Source: Progne subis subis
Lineage: Eukaryota > Chordata > Aves > Passeriformes > Hirundinidae
Length of the DNA stretch: 64,000 nt
Reading direction: 5' to 3'
Assembly (NCBI GenBank): GCA_022316685.1
Contig: JAKJHU010000054.1
Location: 744,001-808,000, forward strand
Shown in pieces: positions 24,642 through 35,352 of the stretch; the first letter of the stretch is position 1; each line of letters starts with the position of its first letter. The notes under the pieces were generated by a model, which ran no database searches, was not told the origin of the DNA, and saw only the letters and a list, made by a program, of their open reading frames with translations. Made by a program: the position numbers and the translations under genes.

Positions 24642-26688
24642 ATGCCCAGGGGCAACCGCAGCCGCACGTCCCGCGTGGCGCCCCCCGCCAGGTGAGGGCC
24701 GCCGGGGCCCCCTCTCCTTCTCCCCTGTCCCCCGTGCAGGCCGCAGCGGCCTGGCCGCCATTGTGCGGGCGGGTGACGCACCGGGGTGGTGACAGTGCCC
24801 GGCTGCTTTGAGCTGGGCTGGCTCTGGGTTAGCGTGAATGGGGTTGGGCGCTATGGGGGATGGAAGTGGGTCTGCTTGGCCGCAGGGCCTGGACACCAAC
24901 ACCGTGTTAATCAACCACTTTTGGGTCATAGTGTATTTTTCCCCAAAACAGCAGAGCCCTATGTGAGCTGGGGAATGACCAGGCAGAAAGAAGCTTGTAA
25001 TCCTGACCCTGTCTTGCATAAGACGCTCACGGGAACACCGAGTTCATTCCTTCAGCGTGTAACAGGGGTGTGTGTACTCCCAGCGTGATCCTTGGGGGCT
25101 CCTGTGCAGCACCGCGAGTCGCACTGGGCTGTCCCTGTGTGTGTTCCTTCCAGCTGGGGACATTCTGTTCCTCACAGGAGGAGCGGTGGACTCCTGACCC
25201 TGCAGCCATGTGGCCTCTGCCTGGTTTGGGATGATGATGATGAAGTGATGTTTCTCTTTGTGTCCCCGCAGCCGGGCACCCCCGATGAGAGCCGCGTCTC
25301 CATCACCGGCTCCTCGGGCATCTGTCCCCGCAGCCGCTCCGCCTTCGGCCGTGGCGGCCCCGGCAGCCGAAGCAGCCCGGGCTGATGGCCCAGATGGCCA
25401 CGACTGCTGCCGGGGTGGCCGTGGGCTCGGCCGTGGGACACACCATCGGCCATGCCATCACCGGAGGATTCAGTGGAGGCGGCAGCTCGGAAGCTGCCAG
25501 GCCTGATATCACTTACCAGGTGAGGGGAAGCACAGCTGGGCACTGACTGATGGCAGCTCAGCTCCACGTGGGCTGAGAGAGCTGCTGGAGCCTTAAACAC
25601 CACATGAGTCACAGCTGGGGTACTTAAAGTCTTTATATAGTCTATAGACTATATATAAAATCATATATAGTGTGTAGCTACAGAGTGAATCTCCAAGGTA
25701 ACTCACCGTGAGTCATCTTAAAAAGAATTCAGAGGGATGCAGGAGTGATATGTGGCAAGGTGTTGGTGTTATTTTCTATGGGACTTCCATGTTCCAGGTC
25801 TGCTGTTGGGGAGACTTGCTCAGGTGCCATCCGGAGTTACCTGAGTGCATCAAAATCACTCAAGTGTTTGTAACTTAAAAAACTGCTCCAAATATGTCAT
25901 TCCATTGCTGTAAAGTTGTTTTGTACTTTGGCCCTTCTCTTGTTTTCCATTAAAAAAAATTCAGATTTTGACTGAAATGCAGGGAAGAACCCTCAGCGAA
26001 GCAGCGTGGGGGTGGTTTGGCTTTGTTGGAAAGTTCTTACAGAGCTATTTGGTGTTTCAGGAGCCCCAGGCTGCTCAGGCTGCCCAGCAGCAGCAGCAGC
26101 AGTATGGTCCTTGCCAGTACGAGATTAAACAATTCCTGGAGTGTGCCCAGAACCAGACTGACCTCAAGCTGTGCGAGGGCTTCAGTGAGGTGCTCAAGCA
26201 GTGCAGGGTTAGCAATGGTAAGTACACAGCTGCTGACAGGCAGCTGTTACATGGGATAATCAGTAAAAGTATTGTGGGAATGATGTCCGGGGGATTTAAT
26301 CCAGCTGGTGAAGGATGGGGAGTGATGAAGGTGCTCTGAAGTCTGGTGAAGCAGCTGCTGTTCTGTTGGGCTTCATGCTTGGGTGCTGTATGTGCAGCTG
26401 GGGTGGAGAAAGGGTGAATTGCTGGTGCATGCATTGAAGATGGCTGGAAAAGTGGCAGCAGCACATTTGGGGCATGAGCAGAGCTCTAAGGACAGCAAAA
26501 CCATCCTGTCCTGGGAGGAAGGAGGCAGCTGTGCACCAGTGCTGATGTCTGCAGCTCAGCATAGCCCAGCAAATGCACGAGGGAAGGGGGAACACCCTGA
26601 AAAATCTGTCTTAAGGCAAGGAAAATGCCTTCCATTCAAGTATCCAAAACTCACTGACATGACTCCTTCCATTTCAGGTTTGGCCTAA
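24642..26688 (+). CDS. CHCHD2: coiled-coil-helix-coiled-coil-helix domain protein 2, with an apparent +1 frameshift in exon 2
   Basis: Mitochondrial intermembrane-space twin-CX9C protein linked to respiratory-chain and stress responses. Four exons: 24642-24691 ([16 protein letters not shown]), 25272-25519, 26061-26217 and 26678-26688 (stop TAA). Exon 3 has both CX9C pairs in [11 protein letters not shown] and [11 protein letters not shown]. Exon 2 starts in the frame giving SRAPPMRAA... and [10 protein letters not shown], but the conserved helix [20 protein letters not shown] (ATG at 25385) is in the +1 frame. The shift falls at about 25366-25372. The spliced coding length is 466 bases; dropping one base gives 465, or 154 aa (human 151). 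Read literally, translation stops at 25504 and loses the CX9C domain. Exon 3 carries a CAG run (six Gln). Either a sequence error in GC-rich DNA or a real null allele. Confidence 0.9.
25634..25655. repeat. 22-bp perfect AT-rich palindrome
   Basis: Two 11-base arms (TATATAGTCTA and its complement) abut with no spacer in CHCHD2 intron 2. It can extrude as a cruciform; no function is evident. Confidence 0.9.
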
Positions 26689-26760
26689 GCCTGCACAACG
26701 AGGCTTCTGAAGATCATCTTGCAAGAACTGACCTATGAATGAAAAACAAAAAGCTTCAGT

Positions 26761-26766
26761 AATAAA
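26761..26766 (+). terminator. CHCHD2: CHCHD2 poly(A) signal AATAAA
   Basis: Canonical hexamer 73 bases past the CHCHD2 stop, followed by T- and GT-rich sequence (GTTGTCTGGTATTTTGTTAG). Confidence 0.9.
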
Positions 26767-27763
26767 GTTTAAAGTTGTCTGGTATTTTGTTAGTTCATAT
26801 ATTCACACTCTCATCCCTGTGGCTTGACTCCTGCCATAGCTGCCTCTGATGTGATCCAACTTCACAGCCGCGATTTAATTTAGCACAAAATGGAAGAATG
26901 AATAATAAAGTGGAATGAGCTAAAGTGGGTTTAACTGGTTTTGCTGATCATTGTGTTGAATGTATGTAATGTGGTCTATGAATAAACTTCTCTTGAAGTA
27001 CCTTGCTCCAGTTGAGTTTGCTGGAGTTGCAGGGTGAGGAGGTGAATTGATTTTGGCTGGGTGTTCTGCAAGTGTACTTTTTATGCTGTGGTAGTGTTGA
27101 ACCACGTGAAGGATGGGCCTGTGGCCTTTCCCCTCATGCCTGGCTCAGGCAAGTGCTGCTACATGAAAATAATTATTATTTTAGAAAGTATGTACTGATG
27201 CAAAGTGCAAACCCTCCTTTTTCCATTGGAGGGAGCAGCTACGGTCGTGCCTTGCTCAAATCCTTGGGGCTGATAAAGTAAACACCTTCCTGGCCATCGC
27301 TGGAAAAGCTGGGCTAAGCTGTGCTCCCACCAGAAAGTGGGGTGGAGAATAACCCTGCTTTGGAAAGTGCAGTGCCTATTAAAAATACTGGCCCTAGCAT
27401 GACCTGTTTTCACTGAAGTGCTGTCATGCTGTTGGATGTTCTGCCTGTTCCTAAAGCACTTCACCTCTCACCTGCAGTTCCTGGAAGTGAAGAGATTAAA
27501 TCGATGTTCAAAAGGGAGAGGACTCACCTCACACAGGGGCAATGAGGACAGAAATGCCTGTCCTGGTGACAGGAGCAGCTTCACCTCTGCTGATCACGCT
27601 CCCGTCTCATTTCGGGGGTGTTTCAATGTCCTTGTGAAACTGCAATAAAACCAGTGGAGGATTTGAGCCAATCTGTGACAAGAGGAAGTGGCCTTAAGCT
27701 GACACAGGGGAGATTCGGTTAGCTATTAGAGCAAAACAAACAACCAGAAATATCACTTTTTGG
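26767..27763. other. intergenic DNA between CHCHD2 and PHKG1
   Basis: About 1 kb of AT-rich sequence without a coding signal on either strand. Confidence 0.6.
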
Positions 27764-27850
27764 GTGGTCAGGCAGTGGAATAAGTTTCCCAGAGAAGTTG
27801 TGGAGTCACCATCCCTGGAAGTGTCCAAGAGGCGCCCGGACCTGGCGGTG
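27764..27850 (+). mobile_element. CR1 LINE fragment
   Basis: Contains GTGGAATAAGTTTCCCAGAG and CCATCCCTGGAAGTGTCCAA, the conserved CR1 3' region. It is cut off where the GC-rich PHKG1 promoter region begins. Confidence 0.75.
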
Positions 27851-27889
27851 GGTGAGGATCAGCGCTTACGGTGGCAGCGCTGGGACTCT

Positions 27890-28338
27890 CCCACCTTTCC
27901 CCATTCCCTGGCTCTGCCCTCCCAGCCCCTCCCGGCCGAGCCTCCCCCCGCCCCGGGGTCAGCCCCGGCTCCCGGCGGCCCCACAGCAACACCCCCGGGG
28001 AGGAGGGGCCGGGGCCGCGCCGGGGCCCGGCGGCGGAAGGGTTAAACCGGGGAAGTGCCGCAGCTCCGGGGCGGCCCCCGGCCCCCCCTTGCCCCTTGCC
28101 CGGCCATGCCCGCCCGGCGCCCGCCGCTGCCAACTCGCGCTGCGCTTTCTCCGGGGCCGGGCGGCGGCGGCCGGCCCTGAGCGCTCGGCTCCCGGCGGCT
28201 CCCGGCGGCTCCCGGCGGCTCCCGGCGGCTCCCGGCGGCTCCCGGCGGCTCCCGGCGGCTCCCGGCGGCTCCCGGCGGCTCCCGGCGGCTCCCGGCGGCT
28301 CCCGGCTCCAGGCCCGGCCCGGCGCTGCCCTCAGCGAG
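27890..28338 (+). promoter_or_regulatory. PHKG1: PHKG1 CpG island and probable non-coding first exon
   Basis: A strongly GC-rich block lies 1.5 kb upstream of the coding start. A good splice donor (GCGAG then GTGAGG) at 28339 would end a non-coding first exon that contains the 10-bp repeat array. The first coding exon has acceptors at 29824 or 29841, so a 5' UTR intron of ~1.5 kb is likely. The transcription start cannot be placed by eye. Confidence 0.5.
28191..28307. repeat. (CCCGGCGGCT)11 perfect GC minisatellite
   Basis: Eleven identical 10-base units (28191-28300) plus partial units on both sides. The minus strand reads GGG every 10 bases with 7-base loops, which fits the G3N1-7 quadruplex rule. 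Open frames across it on both strands (PGGSRRLPAA-type repeats) are artefacts. Confidence 0.97.
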
Positions 28339-29824
28339 GTGAGGAGCCGGCGGCGCTGAGGGGAGGGCGTGTGAGGGAGGGTCCTGCCCCGGGAATCTCC
28401 CGTGCTCAGCGTTCTTTGTCTCCGGGTCAGCGGCAGGAGCACCCCGGGGCTGAGGGAGAGGGGCCGCGTTGTCCTTGCCGGCCTGAAAGCTTGCTTTTTT
28501 TCCTTGAGCTTTGCGGGTTTGTGCCAGTGCGTATTTGAATATCTTTGTCCTCCTCAGAGACACCCCCGCCGCTGTTTGGCGGCTGCGGGCGGGCGGCGAT
28601 GCCTAGCGCCTCACCCTCAGTGTTCCTCCAGGCAGGAAATAATCCCCTCACGACCCCCTCTGCATTCTGCTGATGAACCCAGGATATCCCGTTAGAGCCC
28701 TGCACCGGCTGCTTATGTAATTCCAGGGTGTTTTAAACATACACCCGGGTTCTTCCCTCCCAGGAGAAGGCAGCGTGCAGATTCCAGGCTTCTCCGGGCA
28801 GGGCTCCGTGGATGCTCCCCAGCCCTTCCCCACAACACCATCCCCCAAGGACCTGGATTTTCAAAAATAATCAGTTTTTGGTTACCCCCCCACCTCAGAG
28901 ATATTTTATTTTTCCTACTTCCTGGTCCTGCCTCTCCTTTGTGATTTCAGCTTGGTTTGGCGTTACTCACAACATTTATTTTCAGCAACCAAAAATCTGT
29001 AAGTTAAACTCATGTCTGTTTAGAAATGCTGCAGCCCATGTTAGGCATCCCTGGCAGCAGCAGACAGACTGCCCAAAACACCACTTTGGTCCTTAAAACC
29101 AGGTCAGGACAGATACACATTGCTAATGAGATTTAAATGTACTCAGAGCTGCCAGTGCCCTGGCAGAGTTATTGAGAGGAGGGCAAAGGAAAGCTCACAG
29201 AACTGGGGATCTCCTGCTCACCTCTGTCCCCTCCCCAACAACAAACTGTCATCCCAAAAGAACAATTTTGTTGTCCAGGCTTGTAAGGACTGCTTTCCAT
29301 CCTGACTGTCTGGATGGACTCCGTGTATGGGCACAGAAACAGGCTGTATAAAAACCTCTCCAAGCCTGAGACAAGAAAAAGAAATGGGACGAGAGCCCTC
29401 CAGGAGTTGTGGAGGCTGCTGGCAGCTGCACAGGAGTGGCTGAGGGAGCTCTTTGAGCTGCTGTCCTCACGCTGGCTCAGCTCCCACTGTTCCCAGTCCC
29501 TCTGTCCCCACCTGCACTCTGACCCACCCAGCCCCTCTCGCTGCTTCTCTGACCCTCACCTCCTCTTTTTCCTCCTCACTCTCCTTCTATTCCCTTTAAA
29601 CACTATTTTGAGGGAATCCAGTAGGTTTTTTTCCTGTTCCCTGTGCGATCTCCACAGCATCCCAAGGGCAAAGCTTGGCTTTTCCAAGCTGCAAAATACC
29701 CGCTTTGGTTGGTCTGGAATCTTCCTTCTCTTCCTTCTTCCTCAAAGTTTTTTCTTCCATGAGGGATTGATGATCCCAGCTCTGGGGGCAGTGAGTTCCC
29801 ATCCTTTCTCTTTTTTCCTCGCAG
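28339..29824 (+). other. PHKG1: probable PHKG1 5' UTR intron
   Basis: About 1.5 kb between the candidate non-coding donor and the first coding exon. C/T-rich towards its 3' end (29510-29640). I see no other gene or repeat family in it. Confidence 0.45.
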
Positions 29825-29875
29825 CCCCTTTCTGCCCTCAGACAAGCCCAGAGTGCTGCTTGACAGGAGCCAGAG

Positions 29876-32800
29876 ATGACCAAGGAAGAAGATCTACCAG
29901 ACTGGAACTCATCCAAGGAATTTTATGAAAAATATGAGCCGAAGGAGGTTTTGGGCAGGTAAAGCTTTCTTTTTGGCAAAGCGGCTTGTTTTGGTTTCAT
30001 GTCCTCCAGTGCCAGAGAGGAACAGTGTTCCCTGGGAATCTGATACAAACAGGGCCCACAGCAGCATGGGGCTAAAAATAGCATGGAACAGCACTTTTCC
30101 ATCAGCTCAAAACCTTCTGTCCCACCGAGACAGGGTGACAGAGCGAGACCCGCTGGTGCATGAAAATCCCAGCCAGCCCAGGTGCTGGTGGCCGGGCGGG
30201 CAGGGATGGATCCCCCCTTTTCTCCCTGGCAGGGGGGTGAGCAGCGTGGTCCGGCGGTGCATCCACAAAACCACGAGGCAGGAATATGCCGTGAAGATCA
30301 TCGACATCACGGCGGGGAACATCTCCCCCAAGGAGGTGCAGGAGCTGCGGGAAGCCACCACCAAGGAGATCGACATCCTCCGCAAGGTCTCGGGCCACCC
30401 CAACGTCAGTAAGTCAGGCCTTGTGCATCCAGCCAAGGGGAATTCCTGCCCTGTTTGTTCCTCAGGGTGTGCCCAGGAAGGGTTTTTGGGGTGAAATCCC
30501 TGGATGATGCCGGGCACCTGCTCAGAGCATTGTCTGCTCTCCCTCCACACACACATCCCACAGCAGTGCCCCCCATGTTGTCTCCCAGCTCGTGAAGAAT
30601 CAGCTCCTCATTAACTCAGTTAGCAGTTTAATCAGGTTTTTAGTCCGTTGATGGACTCTGTGCTTTCTTGCAGTCCAGCTGAAGGACAGCTATGAATCCA
30701 GCACCTTCTTCTTCTTGGTGTTTGACCTGTAAGTATCGGCTGGCTCAGCAGCCTGGGCCCACTCCCTCTCTGCAGACTGGTCCCAGCTTTTTAGGCCCAG
30801 AAATGGCAAAGTGGAGGGACAAGCAGCCCTTAAGGTAGAATTAAGCCCCAATTACTGCAAGCTCATTGCAGCCCTGCTGCCAGCACTGTTTCCCCTCTGT
30901 CAGCGGCTCAGCTCTGCTCGGGTTTCCCTGTAACCTTTGGTGGGAGCTGTCATGCAGCCCTGAGTGTTATTTATATGCTCACTGGGATCAGGGTGTCTGC
31001 AAAGCCACAGTTCCCAATGCCAGAGCAGTGCAGTGGATGTCAGAGGAGTGAGATGGCACTGGGAGAGCCCCATCCCTGCTCCATCTCTGATGGTTGGACT
31101 TGGTGATCTTAAAGACCTTTTCCAGCCTTAACAAACGTGTTTCTATCCAAAACCTGCCCTCTCCAGGCACAGCTTCTTCTCCTCCTGCCTGATATTTTAC
31201 TGAAATATATAAAGGCATTTTTACCCCTTTTTATGAAAGATATTTTGGGCTGTTAAGGAGCACAGACCCCTGATCGATCCTCCCCAGGGACTCAGGGCTG
31301 GTTTGCTGTTGCAGCTCAGCCTCTGCCTGACTTTGTTTCCCCTCCCTCGTGCAGGATGAAGAGAGGGGAGCTCTTTGACTACCTCACTGAGAAAGTCACC
31401 TTGAGCGAGAAAGAAACCAGGTAGGGGCAGAGGGGTGCAAATCACCTCGCAAGAGCAGAGCGTGGGTTTGACGGGAGACCTTGCAGCCAGCACAGCACCC
31501 TGGGCTGTGTCCGTGTGCACTGTCCCTGTCCCCATCCCTGGGATCATGGTGCCAGTGGATATTTGGGATAGAGGATGAGCTGTCTCCACCCCCAGGAAGA
31601 TCATGCGAGCGCTGCTGGAAGTGATCCAGTACCTGCACTCCATCAACATCGTCCACCGGGACCTGAAGCCGGAGAACATCCTGCTGGATGATGACATGAA
31701 CATCAAGCTGACAGATTTTGGCTTCTCCTGCCAGCTGAATGAGAATGAGAAGCTCAAAGGTAGGGGGCTTGGTGAGGTGGGGGGATGCTGGGCTGGTGAG
31801 ATTTTCCAGCCCCACTCTCTCCTTGTCACCAGTCTCACCTGGGGCTGCAAATTGGTGCTGTTTGGCTGCTTCTGTTGTCCTCACACACAAGTTCTGATTG
31901 TACACAGCCTCCACACCTGTCTCCTTGCCATGAAAAAATTGCTGCTCTTTAGGAAAACCATCCTAATCCATTCCACTTCTGTTTCCTCCAGCTGATCCCC
32001 ATTACCTCATCCACTTACTCCTATATGCAAAGAGCCACGTATCCAATAGGCATCTCCTCCCACAAGCATCCATATAATTTTCGTTGCTCACTTTTTAGCC
32101 ACAATAATTCACCAAAAAAAAGTCACAAAATGCACAGAGGTTGCGATTCCTCCCTGTGAGCACCATCCCTGCAGAGATCCCACCGTGGGCTGCCTGGGGG
32201 CGGGTGGGAATGGCACCTGGGTTGATGCTTGTGTCCCTGTTTGTCCCTGTCCCCACAGAGATCTGTGGCACTCCTGGCTACCTGGCCCCCGAGATCCTGC
32301 AGTGCTCCATGGATGATGAGCACCAAGGCTACGGGAAGGAGGTGGATATGTGAGTGAGAAGCTGTTCTCTAAACACACACACGAGGTTTGAGGCACGGCC
32401 AGAACTGTGCCGATGGGGACCTGTTTGAGTGTTTGGGAAGGAAATGATGCACCAAAAGCCAATATTGGTGGTGTGAGGGGCTGTCTGGGTCACCAGGGAG
32501 CTCTGGCACAGAGCAGGGGGAGGAGCAGCTTGGGGACAAGCCCATCTCCCCACTTTGCCCCGTTGTGGGAGGGAAAGCAACGCTTTCTGTTCATGGAAGT
32601 CAGCTTAGGCTGAGCTCCATGACACGGGGGTTTTAAACACACCTTGTGCAGCTCCTGAGAGAGCAGCCAGCTCAGGGCAGCCCACCAGAGCTCTTCAGGG
32701 ACTTTGCCACCACCTCTGGCGGCTTCAGGCTGTCAGAGTTGTGACATGCACCAGGGCATTTCATCCCCTTCCCAGTCTGAGCCAGGACACCTGGCACTGC

Positions 32801-34548
32801 ACAGCCTGAGTGGTACCCGGGGGCATCCAGCCTGCGTGGCACCATCCAAGCCCCACTCCCTCCCCTCAAACACTCTACAAGGGTCAAACACTCATCTCAA
32901 GGCATCCTCCTGCAGCATCCAGGGAGCAAATCCCCATCAGCTCAGCTCAAACCCCGCTCCAGCAGCGAGCTCATCCCCAGGCACACGTGGGGCAGCTCCC
33001 TGCCGGTTTTCCAGGGAGGCCGGGGCAGGTGCGGCCACCCTTGGGGTGCAGAGCCAGCTGGGTGCCCCGGGGGTGGCACAGGGGTGCTGGAGGCTCTGTG
33101 TGGGCTGCCCACAGGTGGAGCACCGGCGTGATCATGTACACCCTGCTGGCCGGCTCGCCGCCCTTCTGGCACCGCAAGCAGATGCTGATGCTGCGCATGA
33201 TCATGAACGGCGATTATCAGTTCGGCTCCCCGGAGTGGGACGACCGCTCCGACACCGTCAAGGACCTGGTAGGAGCTTGGGCTGGGAAAACTTGGAGTGG
33301 AGGGGTTGCTGCAGACCCCTGGGATGGCCCAGGTTGAGCGGGTGCCCCCGTGCAGATCTCGCGGTTCCTGGTGGTGGACCCGCGGCAGCGGTACACGGCG
33401 GGCGAGGCGCTGGCGCACCCCTTCTTCCAGCAGTACGACGCGGAGGAGGTCCGGCACTTCAGCCCCTTCCGCAGATTCAAGGTGGGGATGAGGCTGGGAG
33501 CTGCAGGAGCCAGCAGTGGGATGGGTTTTCCAGCTGAGCTGGGAGAAACTGGGGGTTGGGTAAAACTGGGAGAAACTGGCTGATGGGGCTGGGTTTTGGG
33601 AGGATGCGGCAGCCTGGGTGCAGACTTGCTCATGGGAGGGAGTTAAGGGAGAAATTGCCTCTCATCTCCAAAACAAACCATTGAAAGAGCTGGGAAGTTC
33701 AGCATGGGGAAGAGATGGCTCCAGGGAGACCTTAGAGTCCTTTCCACTGCCTAAAAAGGCTCCAAGAGAGCTGGAGAGGGACCTTGGAGAAAGGATGGAG
33801 TGGCAGGGCAAGGGGGAGTGGCTTCCCACTGCCAGAGGGCAGGGATAGATGGGATAGTGGCAAGAAATTCTTGGCTGTGAGGATAGTGAGGCCCTGGCAG
33901 AGGTTCCCAGAGAAGCTGTGGCTGCCCCTGGATCTCTGGAAGTGTCCAAGGCCAGGTCGCATAGGGCTTGGAGCATCCCAGAAGGTGGAAGGTGTCCCTG
34001 CCCATGGCAGGGGATGGACTACAATGGCCTTTAAGTTCCCTTTTCACTCAAACCATGCTGTGATTCTGTGATTCCCTGGCATGAGCCCCTGCCCTTTGCC
34101 AGCCCCACAGGAACTGAACTGTGCCAGACACTGAGCTCCCTTCTGACTCCCCAACATGGGGGCATTCACTGGGACCACCCCATTGTGGGATTCCCCTGAA
34201 TCCCAGGCTGGTATTAGAGAATTCCCCTGAATCCCAGGCTGTTGTGGGATTCCCCTGCATCCATCCCTGAATGCCAGGCTGTTCCCTGTGCCCCAGGTGA
34301 TCTGCCTGACCGTGCTGGCCTCGGTGAGGATTTACTACCAGTACCGGCAGGTGAAGTCAGTGACCCGGGAGCTGGTGGTCAGGGACCCCTACGCCCTCAA
34401 GCCCGTCCGCAAGCTCATCGACGCCTGTGCCTTCCGCACCTACCGCCACTGGGTGAAGAAGGGGGAGGCCCAGAACAGAGCTGCCCTCTTTGAGAACACC
34501 TGCAAGGCCATCCTGCTCACCCTGGCAGCCGAGGAGGGGCTGTTCTGA
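29876..34548 (+). CDS. PHKG1: phosphorylase b kinase catalytic subunit gamma, muscle form
   Basis: Ser/Thr kinase subunit that activates glycogen phosphorylase in the (alpha-beta-gamma-delta)4 complex. Nine coding exons: 29876-29958, 30233-30408, 30674-30728, 31355-31420, 31596-31759, 32259-32349, 33115-33268, 33356-33481 and 34297-34548. All have GT/AG borders and the phases join to 388 aa (human 387). Kinase motifs are intact: GRGVSSVV glycine loop, YAVKI lysine, HRDLKPEN catalytic loop, [16 protein letters not shown] and [19 protein letters not shown]. The last two exons give the C-terminal calmodulin-binding regulatory region ([40 protein letters not shown]). I chose the ATG at 29876 because MTKEEDLPD aligns with the human start. 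The last intron holds a CR1 copy and a local tandem repeat. Confidence 0.98.
31050..31147 (+). mobile_element. CR1 LINE 3' end in PHKG1 intron
   Basis: Contains GGTTGGACTTGGTGATCTTA and AAGACCTTTTCCAGCCTTAA, the CR1 3' terminal region, between the PHKG1 exons at 30674 and 31355. Confidence 0.75.
33675..34077 (+). mobile_element. CR1 LINE 3' fragment in last PHKG1 intron
   Basis: About 400 bases in sense orientation, with CCCAGAGAAGCTGTGGCTGC, GGAAGTGTCCAAGGCCAGG, GGTGTCCCTGCCCATGGCAG and a GTGATTCTGTGATTCC tail. The longest CR1 copy in the window; truncated, without coding capacity. Confidence 0.9.
34189..34281. repeat. imperfect tandem repeat before the last PHKG1 exon
   Basis: Three copies of ATTCCCCTGAATCCCAGGCT-like sequence, 31-40 bases apart, end about ten bases before the acceptor of the last exon and supply its pyrimidine-rich tract. 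Confidence 0.8.
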
Positions 34549-34585
34549 TCACTGCTCCGGCCCCTGGTTTGGCTCACAGTAGGCG

Positions 34586-34591
34586 AATAAA
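34586..34591 (+). terminator. PHKG1: PHKG1 poly(A) signal AATAAA
   Basis: Canonical hexamer 38 bases past the PHKG1 stop, followed by GGTGGTTTCTGGGGGTTTT, a GU-rich downstream element. The 3' UTR is very short. Confidence 0.9.
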
Positions 34592-35277
34592 ATCTTGGAA
34601 AACAAAACGGTGGTTTCTGGGGGTTTTAAGTTTTCTTTCACTGGGCTCAGGGCTGGGGTAAATACAAACCCAGCAAATAATTTGCTCTTGGGGTGTGTCC
34701 CACTGGAGGAATGGGTTTGGAGAAGCCACCTTTTAACAGAGCCAGAAGCAGCTGCAGTGCCTGTTCTGGGACTGTTAGAGGTGGATGAGAGATCCCTGAG
34801 CAGCGTTCTTGCCCACCCTTGTGGTCAAGGCTCCTGGTGCCGTCAGGTTTGGTGCAGAGCTCGTGCACAAAGAGTTTGTGCTGGTTGTAACTCCTGGGAG
34901 AGGTGGGGCCCTGCTTTATGTCATCTGTCACTGCTCAAATGCTAATGAAGGGACCTTGTTTTACTTCTGGGAAGGCTCAGCACTGCTCCAAAGCTGGAAC
35001 TTCCCAATGGAATGGGGATTGATTATCTCCCCCATCACCTTCCCCCCTGGCAGCCCCACACTGATGGTCACAGGGGGCTGGAGGTGAGAGCAGCTCTGGC
35101 CCAGTCCCACACATGCATCCCTCTGCTTTACGTGGACAACAACAGGAGAGCTGGAGTATCCACACCAAAAGGACAATGAAGGCAAACCCCCCTTGCTGCC
35201 ATCCCATCACTGCTCCCACCCACACATCCCAGCACTGAAAAGGTTGGAATGATTCTGAATTTTATAAACAACTGGGG

Positions 35278-35283
35278 TTTAAT
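35278..35283 (-). terminator. SUMF2: candidate SUMF2 poly(A) signal ATTAAA
   Basis: Minus-strand ATTAAA about 70 bases beyond the SUMF2 stop. PHKG1 and SUMF2 converge here, about 0.7 kb apart between signals. Confidence 0.55.
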
Positions 35284-35352
35284 AGAAATGACAGCTGGGG
35301 GTTACTGTCCATCTCCACAGGAGAAAATGCCTGAGGTGTTCCCAGTGAGCCC

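Noticed and set aside
24407..25019. Minus-strand 124-aa and 156-aa frames over CHCHD2 exon 1
   Set aside because: Arg/Gly/Pro-rich composition typical of an antisense CpG island; no family match recognised.
27768..28563. Long open frames on both strands (up to 246 aa) rich in Pro, Gly, Arg
   Set aside because: GC-rich CpG island plus the 10-bp repeat keeps frames open; no domain, no splice support.
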